A DNA stretch of 64,000 nt, taken from Ascidia mentula. Its lineage: Eukaryota; Chordata; Ascidiacea; Phlebobranchia; Ascidiidae. Shown in pieces: positions 12,926 through 31,972 of the stretch. Location: the NCBI GenBank assembly GCA_947561715.1, contig OX387202.1, positions 7,763,001 through 7,827,000 of the forward strand, written 5' to 3'. Within the stretch, counting starts at the first letter, position 1, and each line of letters starts with the position of its first letter. The position numbers and the translations under genes were made by a program. Under the pieces are notes generated by a model, which did no database searches, was not told where the DNA came from, and saw nothing but the letters and a program-made list of their open reading frames with translations.

Positions 12926-13939
12926 TGGCTGCGAGTTGAACTGATGGTTAGCCTCAAGTCATGTCAGAAATAATATCAGAGTATACCATAGCATAACCTC
13001 AGAACACATAATTTGTTTAGTGCTATATAGCAAATTTTGTGTTTTGTAATGACTGTTGATTTACACAGGTTGTTTTGCAGCTTAAAGTAATTTGCTGGTG
13101 AAAGTTGACAATAAAAGTTCCATGGCAAATGAAAGACAATGTGATCCGCTTGAGAAAGTAAGTGAATCATTTTATATTAATGCCCAGATTGTTGTTATAT
13201 TTTTTTTTATGTTTTGCAGATTAATTACCAATGAAGCAATGGCACAACTTAGCATGAAAGGAAGCCATGGAAAAAGAACTTTCACCACAGCATAACTGTA
13301 TAAAGTGGTGAGTGAAACATCAACATTTCAGCTATGCTCAAGGGACAAACCAAGGTCCATCACTATTACTTTGGGGTTGTTCAAATAAAATTGCTTTTTG
13401 AGAAACCTTAATAGATCATTAGATATTTGCTTTTAGATGTTTTCTAATACAACTTGGTGGGGTTGTGGCAATAAGAAAAATATGTTTTAAAGAAAAAAAA
13501 ATCTTTTAACAACCTATATGAAACACGCTTTAGTATGTGAAATATAGCAGTAGTTCTTTGGCAGAACAACAACCATGATTTGTTTTGTTACAAAAAGTAA
13601 TGCAAACTTCTCAATTTTACAGATTACATGATGAGGTGCAGCTCGACCACCAAAAAAGAAATAAACGCGTATTGTCGGACTGCTTTCAAGTTCGCCCCGT
13701 TTAGAAAATCGTCTTTGTGTGCATCTTCAGTCGACTCGTTGTCGCAATAAGGTTATATGTGTTTGTATAATGTATTCTAATAAATACACTTCTGGAAATA
13801 TTGTGTACCTATGATGGAGCTCCAATGTCAAGGTGCAAAGTTTTAACTCAACTGCAATTGTGTATTGGTTATCAGTTTGCGTCCACTACTGGGAAAAGGT
13901 TTTACGTTTTCAGAACAAAACAAACACAAGCTGAGCAAC

Positions 13940-14815
13940 AAACGAAAACTTGAAAGTTACGTTAACTCAGCAACGTTCTACAAACAAACAAAAAACAACG
14001 TTAAGAAAACGTCCATCGAGTTACGTTGATCCAATGTTGCCCAAGTTACGTTAACAAAACTTTAAAAATCAACCTCGTGATAACGCGATAACAACGTTAT
14101 GATTCTAATCAGATTTAAACGTTTAAAAAACCTCCATCAAAATACGTTGATGTAATGTTGCTCAAATTACGCAAAAAAAACTTTCAAAATCAACCTCGTG
14201 GTAACGCGATAACAACGTTAGGATTCTAATCAGATTTCAACGTTTAAAACACATTCATCAAATTACGTTGATGTAATGTTGCTCAAATTACGTAAAAAAA
14301 ACTTTCAAAATCAACCTTTTGGTAACGTGATAACAACGTTATGATTCTAATCAGATTTCAACGTTTAAAACACATTCATCAAATTACGTTGATGTAATGT
14401 TGCTCAAATTACGTAAAAAAAACTTTCAAAATCAACCTCGTGGTAACGCGATAACAACGTTAGGATTCCAATCAGATTTAAACGTTTAAAAAACCTCCAT
14501 CAAATTACGTTGATCCAATGTTGCTCAAAATACGTTAAAAAACCTTTCAAAATCAACCTCGTGGTAACACGATAACAACGTTATGTTGCTACTGAGATTT
14601 CAACGTTGAAAAAACATTCGTCAAAATACGTTGATGTAATGTTGCTCAAATTACGTTAAAAAACCTTTCAAAATCAACTTCGTGGTAACACGATAACAAC
14701 GTTATGATTCCAATGAGATTTCAACGTTGAAAAAACATTCATCAAATTACGTTGATCTAATGTTGCTCAAATTACGTTAAAAAACCTTTCAAAATCAACC
14801 TCGTAGAAACAAATT
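13940..14815. repeat. 121-bp satellite, about 7 copies
   Basis: CAACCTCGTGGTAAC-type motifs start at 14,070, 14,191, 14,312, 14,433, 14,554, 14,675 and 14,796, an exact 121-base step. Each unit also has GATAACAACGTTA and ACGTTGATGTAATGTTGCTC. It forms the right arm of the 9.8-kb element and differs from the left-arm 102-bp unit except for shared AACGTT cores. Confidence 0.95.
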
Positions 14816-14863
14816 TTCAACGTTGTGGTTAGAACCAACTTCATACGTTACTTAAACGTAAGA

Positions 14864-14875
14864 ATGTTTGCTGGG
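14864..14875 (-). repeat. Right terminal inverted repeat of 9.8-kb element
   Basis: ATGTTTGCTGGG mirrors the left end. It is followed directly by TGGCCCTTGATT, which resembles the 191-bp host repeat at 4,880-4,892. Confidence 0.85.
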
Positions 14876-14960
14876 TGGCCCTTGATTGAAAGTGACATTA
14901 ACGCCAAAGAAAGAAACCTAAAAAGATCTGTGTTTGAGGTCATTCTGATAAAGAAACTGG

Positions 14961-17159
14961 GACTTCTGTGGTGGTATTAATGCGAAATAATTGTCAAGTG
15001 AATTATTTTGCAAAGTTATGTAACATAGGTGTAACATAGGTTTAACCGTATCGTGAAATGCTGCTTAATGATGCAGAACTGATTTTTACAAAAAATAAAT
15101 TTTTGATTCTGCCAGAATGTCAATAGTGTATTGCAAGGTGTTTCGTCAGCAGTTTCAATGGTTGAAGCTTTGGTGTTTCATAAAGGATTTCCCCAAATAT
15201 TCTTTTTCAAACAATATTTCTCTTTTACGAAAGCAGAATTGGTGTTGTCGTGTTAAATATACGGTGTTTGATCAAATCTTTAATAAACAGCTGACTAACC
15301 ACATGATTAAACATATATACAGTTATTGATAGACGGCAACTTTTGGTACGTTTTGGCTATTTTTATGTCAATATTATTTATTTCTATAGTGTGCCCACGT
15401 GCTTTGCTTTTACCACATACCAATAACCAATACCAGTTCAGTGTTGTTGTTTGTTAGTGATTTGTTGTATGTTTGTATCTGTGTTTTTTTTACGCGCCAT
15501 TTAAAGCTATTTCGTGGCATTTTTCGTACAGATACTTTGAGCAAACATAGAAGCCCTTAGTTGTTTGAATAATGCCGGAAAATTGTAAGTGGTCCCCTGA
15601 GCGATTTTTTTTTTTGTCAACTAACATCCCTCTGGTGAGCTAAATAACGTTAAAATAATGTTGAACTTTTCTAAGGGATCAAAAATACCAACAAAACTTA
15701 GTATCGCCGTTGACGTAGGCCAACCGTTTTGTTATAGGTTTTCACGATTAGGTTCATAGGAAGACCTGTCAAACAGGACCAAATTATGTATAGACGATAT
15801 ATATAAATGAATATAGACCATAATATATTTCTGATTGGAAAGAATAACATGCGCGGACAACTAATTCATGGTTTCAACTTCGTGTCAGCAATGGGTCTGT
15901 TGTCACAATGCTACAGGCAAAAATTGGCTAAAAATGAATTGGTTTAAATAGAGAGTTATTTACTAAACGCAACTGTAAGTTTTTTGTCAAAATATCTGTG
16001 AAAACCAACTTTCTTTAACGTTGACCTGAAAACTGGGTCATGCTTAAACAAGTCATTGTTTCCAAACAAGGAGTATGGTTACTGAACATGTTACGTTGTT
16101 ACGGAACAACTATTTTGTAATGCTTAACGACAGCGAACCTTAATTTATAATCTGGGAATTCTTCCCAAATTTTTGACCCAACATCCTTAAAAAAATCCTA
16201 GATACACCTGTATTGATAAATCACCAATAATTTCTGTTTCGCACAAAGATTTTTTAAAATACCTTGTTTGTGAATACTCTTTCTAGTATTAATTCCCTGT
16301 TTCTGTAAATATATACTTGTACAGAAGCAATGCATGGTCAAAATCAACCTTGCCAATGCAACAAAGGAGTCATTATACTAAACTAGATTAAAACAATTTT
16401 TGCGTAGAGGATATATGACTTTGAAAATTTACTGATAATCTGTGTGGTTAATTCTTTTTGAAAAAAAATCTTTGAGCAAATTACATAATTTCTCTGGATG
16501 CTATTGCCACGATTTCTCCCATAAACTTACACATATCAATTAGGGGTTTCCGAGTACAAACAGGAAAGGTAGCTTACTGTACTTGCATGCAAGACAATCC
16601 AACATTAGTTTGGAGCAGTGGTTATCAAACTTTTTGTCTTGTTTTGAGCAAATTTATAAAAATTAGCTTGAATAATACCAAATCACAGTGTTTAAGTCAT
16701 TTTAATGTGCTCTGCTGCTGCATCTCTAAAGCAAGTCTAAAAATATCTCATTGCTTTTTTTTAAATTGCCATCAACATGACATCTAGTCTGTGTAGTAAA
16801 AACAATTAATATTGCAAGTAAACATGAAATAAACATTGCGTAAAAATTAAGCTGTAGTTGTAGTTACCTGTATATACTAAAAAAAGTGTGCTTGAATATG
16901 GTACATACAGATTTAAATGTGAATACTTGTAATCTCTTCTGACATCTACATGGCTGAATGTGGAGCTCTTCAACCAAAATCAGGAAATCTCAGTAAAAAG
17001 TTAGTTTTGTTTTGCATTGTTAAAAACTCTGTTTGTACTTGATGTAGCACTTTTGATTGTTATGACCTGACATTCTGCAAAAAAAATTGCATCAAAAAAC
17101 TTTCTGGTTTTGCCTAAGCTGGACAGTCCATTGGAATTATTGTTTTTAATATTTACGTA
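14961..17159. other. Non-coding stretch, no gene seen
   Basis: Only short spurious frames. A hAT-like end CAGTGGTTATCAAACT occurs near 16,614 without a recognisable partner end. ATGCCGGAAAATT before GTAAGT near 15,572 could be a tiny first exon of something, but its phase does not fit the KARS acceptor. Confidence 0.5.
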
Positions 17160-19785
17160 CAAATGCTAATCCAGGATTTTTTAAAGGGGGGTCCAATTTT
17201 TTTAAAGAATTTCCCGATTTTCAGGTGTAAACTAAAGTTAATTGTGGTCGAGAATTGCAAAACACAAACGCCAGTGTTGACGCAAATCATCACATAAATG
17301 GGGGCTTCCTGGCTTGTGCAATTACGTAACTTTATGGAACACTCCATGCGAGTTTTTCTTAACGTTAAGTGTTGTTCTGTCTAAAACATAAGACAAATTT
17401 GAAAACGTCATGATTTCTGAATTCAAAAAAATTTCATAACTTACGTAGAAACATGGGGATTAGAGTGTTGATACTAGTGGCGGTTTGAAACATCGTGCTA
17501 AGGCGTGACTCAATCCCATGCTTGAGTGAATTTATGAATGGCTTGAAGGTGTTTTCATACATATGTTTCATCAAGTCCTCTTCTTCGTCCAAGCGCCCTC
17601 TTTGTCGTTATGTTTGCACAGGAATTCAGTGTTTCTCCGCAACAACTTTGGCTTTGTAGAAAATTTGATTAAACCACCAATTTAAATTTTTTGCATTGAT
17701 CTTTTTTACTGGATATTTCTTCAAGCTGAAATAATATCAATGCTCTGTTTTTTGAGACATTTGGAGAAACTCGGTGGTCATTCAAAGTGAATGCATTGCC
17801 ACCAGAAACAAAAATGAGACGATCCTTTTACAGTGCGCTTCTGCTTCTGACGAAACTGTAAAGTTTAAAAAGCCCTCAACCTGGGGTAAAGCTTGCAAAA
17901 TGCATGGAAACAACTTTATAAATTTTACAATTGCCTTGTGGCGCTCTACCCATCTGGTTTGACACAACTTGGTCAGTTTAGCTGACTTCATACTTGGGTC
18001 AACAGCAAACTCTTGTCAGATCGCCGATTCCAGAACTAACTGACGTTTGGCAGAAAGCATAAAAAAGTTGATGACGTCTGACATTATCTTTAATGCATGA
18101 CTGTACACGAACACATCAAAGCAAGATTAAGACAGTGTTAGGAGCAGTGTGTGTACAGTGCCAGTGGATATTTCTTGGAAATCAAAGCCTGAATACCATG
18201 AACTCGCCCAGACATATTTGCTGCTCCATCGTAACCCTGACCACGCAAGCCATTCAAATTCATCCCCCAACCAGACAAATTTGTGAGTGTGGTGTTTGTC
18301 AAAGCTTCACCTTTTCCTCGTTGGAGAGTTCTTCCACCATGACAAACCCAAGAAAAACCTTGTTGATAGTCCGTTCGGACAGCAGAGGGTTTTCAGTTTT
18401 TTTGCTGACATAACGCACACCGAGAGATAACTGCTCATATCCCGCAACATCTGTAGTTTCGTCCACTATAATTGAAAAGTAAATTGCCTTGTTGACGTCT
18501 TCACAAATTTTCCTCTAATTTGGTCCCCACATATATCAACCAACTCATTCTGCACTGTCTTGCTTGTATATATGGCATTACTTGGGGCTTTCTTCTGATA
18601 TTCCGATATTATGGAATCCCCACTGTTCTCACGACATTTTAATAGCTCATGAAAGTTGCCTTCATTTGAACTGGGATCAGTGACGTGAGAGTCCAAACGT
18701 CTGTCGTCATGGTGGCCACGAAGAGGCAAACACTGTGCACTGCATAACCTGATGGTTGACACAAAGTTGTCAAAAATTCGCGGCGTAGTTTGTCCATTTC
18801 GTTGGAACGAACTTCCATCTGCTGAACAACATCACCACGAGTTGATGTGAAGGCATTTACAAAATCCTTCCTTTATCCATTAAGAAAATATGATAAAACT
18901 CCTGACTGTGTTTTTCGAACATGCTTAGCGCTTTGCAAATTTTGCCGTATGAAAGTTTGACTAGTTTGCCTAATTTACAACCATGCACCGTACGAGGAGC
19001 AAATAGCCCACAAAACCGACAAAACAGGCCTTTCTTAATTGGGCTGTACGATAGCCAAGGGTATCTTCGAAACCAATCTGCCCTTTTGCTTTGAAATCGT
19101 GGTTTCCTTTTAACCACGCAAGACATTTTCGGGAATTCATAGCCTTCTGATGGTATGCATGGCTCCTGTATAAGTAATAACCTTCTTCGCCGTGTAAAAG
19201 ATGCAAATCGTCGACAAATTAGCCACTGTCTTGAGACGCAGGCACCTGTTTAAAGGATTGTTGCTCCAAAACAATGGCAGACAATTCCTCTGTGTCAGAC
19301 TCTCCACAACCTGTGAACAACATGTATCACTCGATGTAGAAGCTGCTTCACCGGAGAAATACTGAACAGCTTTGACTGATGCATGTTGCTATATTGTTTC
19401 AGTTTCGATTAAACTTTATTGGACAAACTGACTTATTTTGCGGCAAGTGCTTCTGCATTTTATTACGTTCTCCAGACCAAAAAAAATGTGAAGAAATAAT
19501 CTACAGACGAAGAATCCCCCATTGTCACAAAACTATGATACTACAGGAACAAGGAGATAAACTTATGTCATTTCCAATCAGACATTCTCCAGATAAGCCT
19601 CGTGACAACTTCCTGCACTTCGTATATTGTCCTGAATCAAATTTCACGCAACGAAGACGGAAATAGTCTGGCGCTAAGGGTTGTTTTTTATAACTGCTAG
19701 ATACCTATTTTAGCCTACAACAAACGCGTTAATTAGCGTGACCAAACTCGGACACCCCCTCATTTTTTTTCTAGATCCGCCACTG
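17160..19785 (-). mobile_element. Decayed hAT element of ZMYM/TTF-zinc-finger type
   Basis: The right end (19,771-19,785) is the complement of CAGTGGCGGATCTAG. The left end near 17,160 (CAAATGCTAATCCAG) matches the same terminus at about 11 of 15 positions, and both are followed by a G-rich run. Coding remnants inside run on the minus strand. No 8-bp target duplication was found, so the left boundary is less certain than the right. The left 190 bases recur at 55,046-55,240. Confidence 0.7.
17500..19206 (-). pseudogene. hAT transposase pseudogene (TTF zinc finger plus DUF4371)
   Basis: Read on the minus strand from 19,206 downward, order and motifs fit a ZMYM1-like hAT transposase. First is a TTF-type finger region (RRYPWLSYSPIKKGLFCRFC, 19,126-18,857). 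Next comes the segment containing NFHELLKCRENSG and QNELVDICGDQIRG (18,762-18,466), then a broken core near 18,410-18,100. Last is CQTRWVERHKAIVKFIKLF (17,991-17,782). Frameshifts and stops separate every piece, so no full protein is possible. The C-terminal dimerisation domain was not identified. Confidence 0.8.
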
Positions 19786-20286
19786 TATATAAGGTTTATG
19801 TTCTAAGCACTTATGAATTAGTTACTCGGCTAACGAATTTAGATCATCAAGTTTATAGTAGCCGCACCGAAGCATCGTAGCCACATTGAATCAAAGCCAT
19901 AATTTTCCCGATAATTCAGAGTCAGATATGTAAAAAAGCCTCCATATCTTGGTTGAGCAGTGTGAGAGATCTTACTCCCACTTGTTGGACAAGAGTGGCT
20001 TTGATTAAGCTTGACTGCAATGCCAGTGAATCTTTTGGAATAATTAATACTTTTTCATGTTTAAAGAAGTGTCTACTAAAGGTTGCAGCTGGATGTAGCG
20101 ATTTAGTTGCTAAATGAATTGGGCAAAATTTTCTGTAAAACTTGCCAATGGAATATTATGTAAAAAACACAAACTGCCATCTTTCTGTTCTTTTCATCTA
20201 GGCTACGACAAGCTTAGGTATTAATAGTTTTGTACACAAGAAATTGTAAAAATGGTTATAGGACATTGAAAATTGAGATTTAAATC
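19786..20286. promoter_or_regulatory. KARS upstream region, no defined promoter
   Basis: 500 bases between the hAT end and the first recognised KARS exon. No TATA box or CpG-rich patch stands out. TCTGTTGTTTGTAG at 20,289-20,302 looks like a polypyrimidine tract plus splice acceptor, so this stretch may be intron rather than promoter. Confidence 0.35.
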
Positions 20287-28607
<8,321 letters not shown>

Positions 28608-28768
28608 TGCTGGTTTGCCCAGAAATCTGGAAAAACAGTTTGTAGTTATGCTTCGTCCAGTTGCAATTGGTGTAGAAACTGTTTTGGAGTGTCCGTAATT
28701 TAGCAATTAAATGTGACCCTCCAAAACACATTTTTTGGTGGATGAATTGTGCATGAAGATAGTCAACC

Positions 28769-28774
28769 AATAAA
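28769..28774 (+). terminator. KARS polyadenylation signal AATAAA
   Basis: Canonical hexamer about 160 bases after the stop codon at 28,607. No closer AATAAA was noticed. Confidence 0.6.
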
Positions 28775-28969
28775 GTTGCAACGTTTGTTCATGCGAAACT
28801 GCATATTTGATAACAATTGTATTTTGTAAATTTGGGGCAATCTTTCTGACATAATTTGTGGTTGTTCTTTGCCACTACATTCATTCCTTGGTTTAGGTCC
28901 ACCTGGTTGAGTGTTACAAAGTAACCTAGGGGATTTTTTTAATTCGAACTACATCTGCAAATTACGGAA

Positions 28970-29030
28970 AGCGTACCACCTGGAATGCCGTCGCGTACCA
29001 CCAGCTGGAAAGCACTGGTTCAGGTTAAAA
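28970..29030 (-). mobile_element. hAT MITE end fragment
   Basis: On the minus strand the bases read CCAGTGCTTTCCAGC followed by GGTGGTACGCG, the same style of terminus as the MITE at 29,505. No second end or target duplication seen. Confidence 0.5.
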
Positions 29031-29504
29031 AAAAGAATTCGTGCAATACTAAAATGGCATTGAACAAACACCCATGCCTACTCCTTCGCACTCATATTTT
29101 ACACAAAATTTGGTGTTATTCATAAACTTCACTCCGAACTAATGTGTCATGTTTTACGTGAAAACCACATGAAGTTGCAGATAAACAAACCTGCAGGCAC
29201 GTATCGGAATATTAACGTTTAGATGTATTCGGCTCGTACAGCGGCAGTTCCCTGTGTTTTTAGACAAGTTTACAATTTTTGGAAAGCTTGATTTACGTGC
29301 TTTCATTTGGTTGTAAATTGAAAGTAGGATCATAAATATGAAAAAAGTTGATATTTTTTTATGTTTTTGAAACATAAATTCATATTTGTGCACTTATCCA
29401 ATCGATTTTTTCAAGTATTTTATTATCCTTTGAAAGAGTTAAGCGCGTAGAATGATCTACTTTAATATTTCAGTGGGCGAATCTCTTTTTCGCAACTTCT
29501 AAGA

Positions 29505-29917
29505 CAGTGGTTCTCAAACTGTGGTACGCGTACCACTAGTGGTACGCGAGAGCTTTTCAAGTGGTACGCGATTTAGTCTACTCTATACAATTTGCCGCAC
29601 TTGGCAGAAGCCAAAACCGCTGCAAATACATGATGTCGGTTTTCTTTATTGTGCATTTGTGACGCAATACCATCAACGTGAAATTGTTGCACTGTTGAAG
29701 TAATTCTGACATCGTGTATTCAACTGTGCAACAATTTCACGTTGATACTATTGCGTCACAAATGCACAATAAAGAAATCCAAGCAACTGGTGATACTGGC
29801 TAAATTGTTATTCATTGGTGTTATGTCATAACAGTTATGGTATAGTAATACGGTGGTACGCAGTGTATTAAAAAACAAATGAGCGGTACGTGATTGGAAA
29901 AAGTTTGAGAAACACTG
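29505..29917. mobile_element. 413-bp foldback hAT MITE with exact target duplication
   Basis: Ends CAGTGGTTCTCAAAC and GTTTGAGAAACACTG. Exact 8-bp duplication TTCTAAGA at 29,497-29,504 and 29,918-29,925. Inside, bases 29,642-29,698 and 29,720-29,776 form a 57-base inverted repeat with three mismatches and a 21-base loop. No coding capacity. Confidence 0.95.
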
Positions 29918-30240
29918 TTCTAAGATAATACGCATGTGATATTCATTACCGATTATGAAAGTTTTTTCATCATAATTTTAATATCGTTAGAAAGTCAGCC
30001 CATGAACTTTTACGTGTAAAAAAAAATCATGCTGTAACCCGCGTAGGTAGCAGCATAATTATAAGTTGCACAGATTGTCACAAAATTTTTGCAAATGTAA
30101 AAAAATTATCAATTTCGAAGCAGTTTTTTAACGGATATTAGTATGCGTTGTTATAAATCGGCTATAACTTTTCAAAGGTCGACAGGAAAAATAATTCTAC
30201 CACCATTGATAAAGTCTTTAAAATCCCTTTACATCGACAC

Positions 30241-31972
30241 ATAACTTGTGCGCGATTTCGTGGGGGCTATATGTTTACCGGTCGAATAATCATCATCACC
30301 GTTATAACAAGAATCAATCTTACACTTATAACCTTTGCCTCAGTTTGGCGGGAAAGACCATTTTACCATCATTGCAAAGGTTAACAAAAACCTTCCCAAC
30401 GATACCATACTTGTCTTTCAATTTGTGGGGGGCTATATATGTCGGGGGCTGGCCAAATTTTATTCATAACCACGGCCCCCCAAAAAGCAGTTTTTCGCTC
30501 ATAACTTTTTTTCTTGACACAACAGGAAAGATAATTCCACCACCATTGCAAAGCTTATTGAAAAACCTTCTAACGATATACCATCAGTCTTTCACTTGTA
30601 ACTTTTTTCACAAATCCCCAACTCTTATAATTGATTTGGTTACCATTATATTTAATTGTGTTATATGTATAAATATTGCTTTCTTCTATTATAAAAAGTC
30701 AAATAGGTCCAACAGCACGGATAATTTTTTTTCACGCAAATTGAGCAAAATAAATAACCAAAGTGCTTTGCAAACCCTTTAAAACAACATTGTTTGGCCA
30801 GACGGTGCTGTGCATATAATATGCCAGCAACATTTTTTTTAAACGACCAGGACAATAAAGAATTGCTTGACCCAGGCGTTTGGCTTAGTGATAAACCTAT
30901 AGATTCGGCCCATCACGTTTTTAAACAGCAATTTACCGACATCGACAGACTACAATGCGTTTTAGCTTACTTCCGGCAAATTGACCCCGTGCCCACTTAC
31001 CAAATTATTAATGTGCACGATAATCATTGGGTTACGCCGTCAAACGTGTTTAATGCAGATGAAAACAGTATAAAATTTTTTGACAGCGCATATTCCTGTT
31101 ATACTTTCGACGACAAGTAAGTATATTTAAACATGCAATAAATTGTTTTACTTCATGAAATCTACCTAACCAGCAGCACTTCTTTTACGTGACACAAGTT
31201 AACCATCAATTCAATTTAAAATGTTACTAGAACAACTTTGTGTCGACGCTTCTGGTTTTAGATTTAAACATAATACAGCTAATTCTATTAATGTTGAGTT
31301 TCCTAATATCCCGCGGCAAACTGGTTCTGGGAATTGTGGAGTTTTTGCAATTCGTTTGCGGTAGCCTTCTGCATGAATATTCAATTGAATCAGGATACTT
31401 ATGACGAAAGCAATTAAAGGCAAGAAATAAAAAAAAATGTTTCAGAGCAAAATTTTATTCCACTTTTCAAGCGTAAGAAGGTCTACATAGCAAACGTAAA
31501 ATTGAATCAATAAACATCGATTGCATTTGCAGGTTGGCTGGAAACAAACCGCAGATGTTAAAAGTGTATTCTAAATGTAAAGAATGGTATCACGCAACAT
31601 GTCTTAAAACCAGTTTGTCTGAATCCGCCTTAATTGAAAATGTGCCTTGGTTTTGCGCCAATGCTAACTATTTGTTTTTGTGTTTCAGGTTTCCGCAGTT
31701 TTATTAAAATATTACGTTTCGTTAATTTATCTTATTTTCTCAATTTATTTCCACATGCTTGAGTAAAGATGTGGAAATCTAATTTTACGTTGGGGTTGGT
31801 ATGATTATGATACACAAAATTTTGTGCAAGCTAGCTTGGCATTGGCAGAATTGTCTTTCCCGTCGAACTGTTGCCAAAGTTATAAGAAAAAGACTGATTC
31901 TTGTTATGACGGTTATGATTAATATTCGCTCGGTAAACATATAGCCCCAATGAAATTGCGCACAAGCTATGC
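30241..31972 (+). mobile_element. Inverted-repeat element carrying Ulp1-like and PHD remnants
   Basis: Roughly 130 bases at the left (30,241-30,370) match the reverse complement of the right (about 31,842-31,972), for example GGGGCTATATGTTTACCG and CATAACAAGAATCA. Subterminal repeats with an ACAGGAAAGATAATTC-like core recur near 30,185, 30,350 and 30,525. The interior carries a broken protease/PHD coding region on the plus strand. No target duplication found, so the limits are approximate. Confidence 0.65.
30824..31712 (+). pseudogene. Broken Ulp1-like cysteine protease plus PHD finger
   Basis: The first open part (30,794-31,120) has WLSDKPIDSAHHVFKQQF, then the catalytic-histidine region DNHWV and the aspartate region FFDS. 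After a stop, and a possible donor GTAAGT at 31,117, a second part from 31,219 holds RQTGSGNCGVFAI, with the glutamine and catalytic cysteine of the C48 (Ulp1/SENP) fold. A frameshift then leads to AFCMNIQL and QNFIPLF. Around 31,530-31,680 a PHD-like block (YSKCKEWYHATC, PWFC) has lost expected zinc-binding cysteines. Ulp1-like domains next to PHD fingers occur in animal transposon proteins. This copy is dead unless splicing rescues the frame. Confidence 0.7.

Larger units (their letters stand above)
5064..14875. mobile_element. 9.8-kb satellite-armed inverted-repeat element
   Basis: The ends are CCCAGCAAACAT (5,064-5,075) and its exact complement ATGTTTGCTGGG (14,864-14,875), and they fall at the point where the older 191-bp repeat is interrupted. 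Inward of both ends the DNA is rich in AACGTT motifs. The interior holds a 102-bp satellite, a 199-bp satellite, a pair of direct repeats, and a 121-bp satellite. I found no transposase, so it looks non-autonomous or foldback-like. A clear target-site duplication is not visible. Bases 9,191-9,725 and 12,930-13,930 look unique and hold no supported gene. The superfamily is not assigned. Confidence 0.75.

Noticed and set aside
30246..30782. 178-aa plus-strand open frame
   Set aside because: Covers the terminal and subterminal repeats of the Ulp1-type element; composition is low-complexity and no domain is recognisable.
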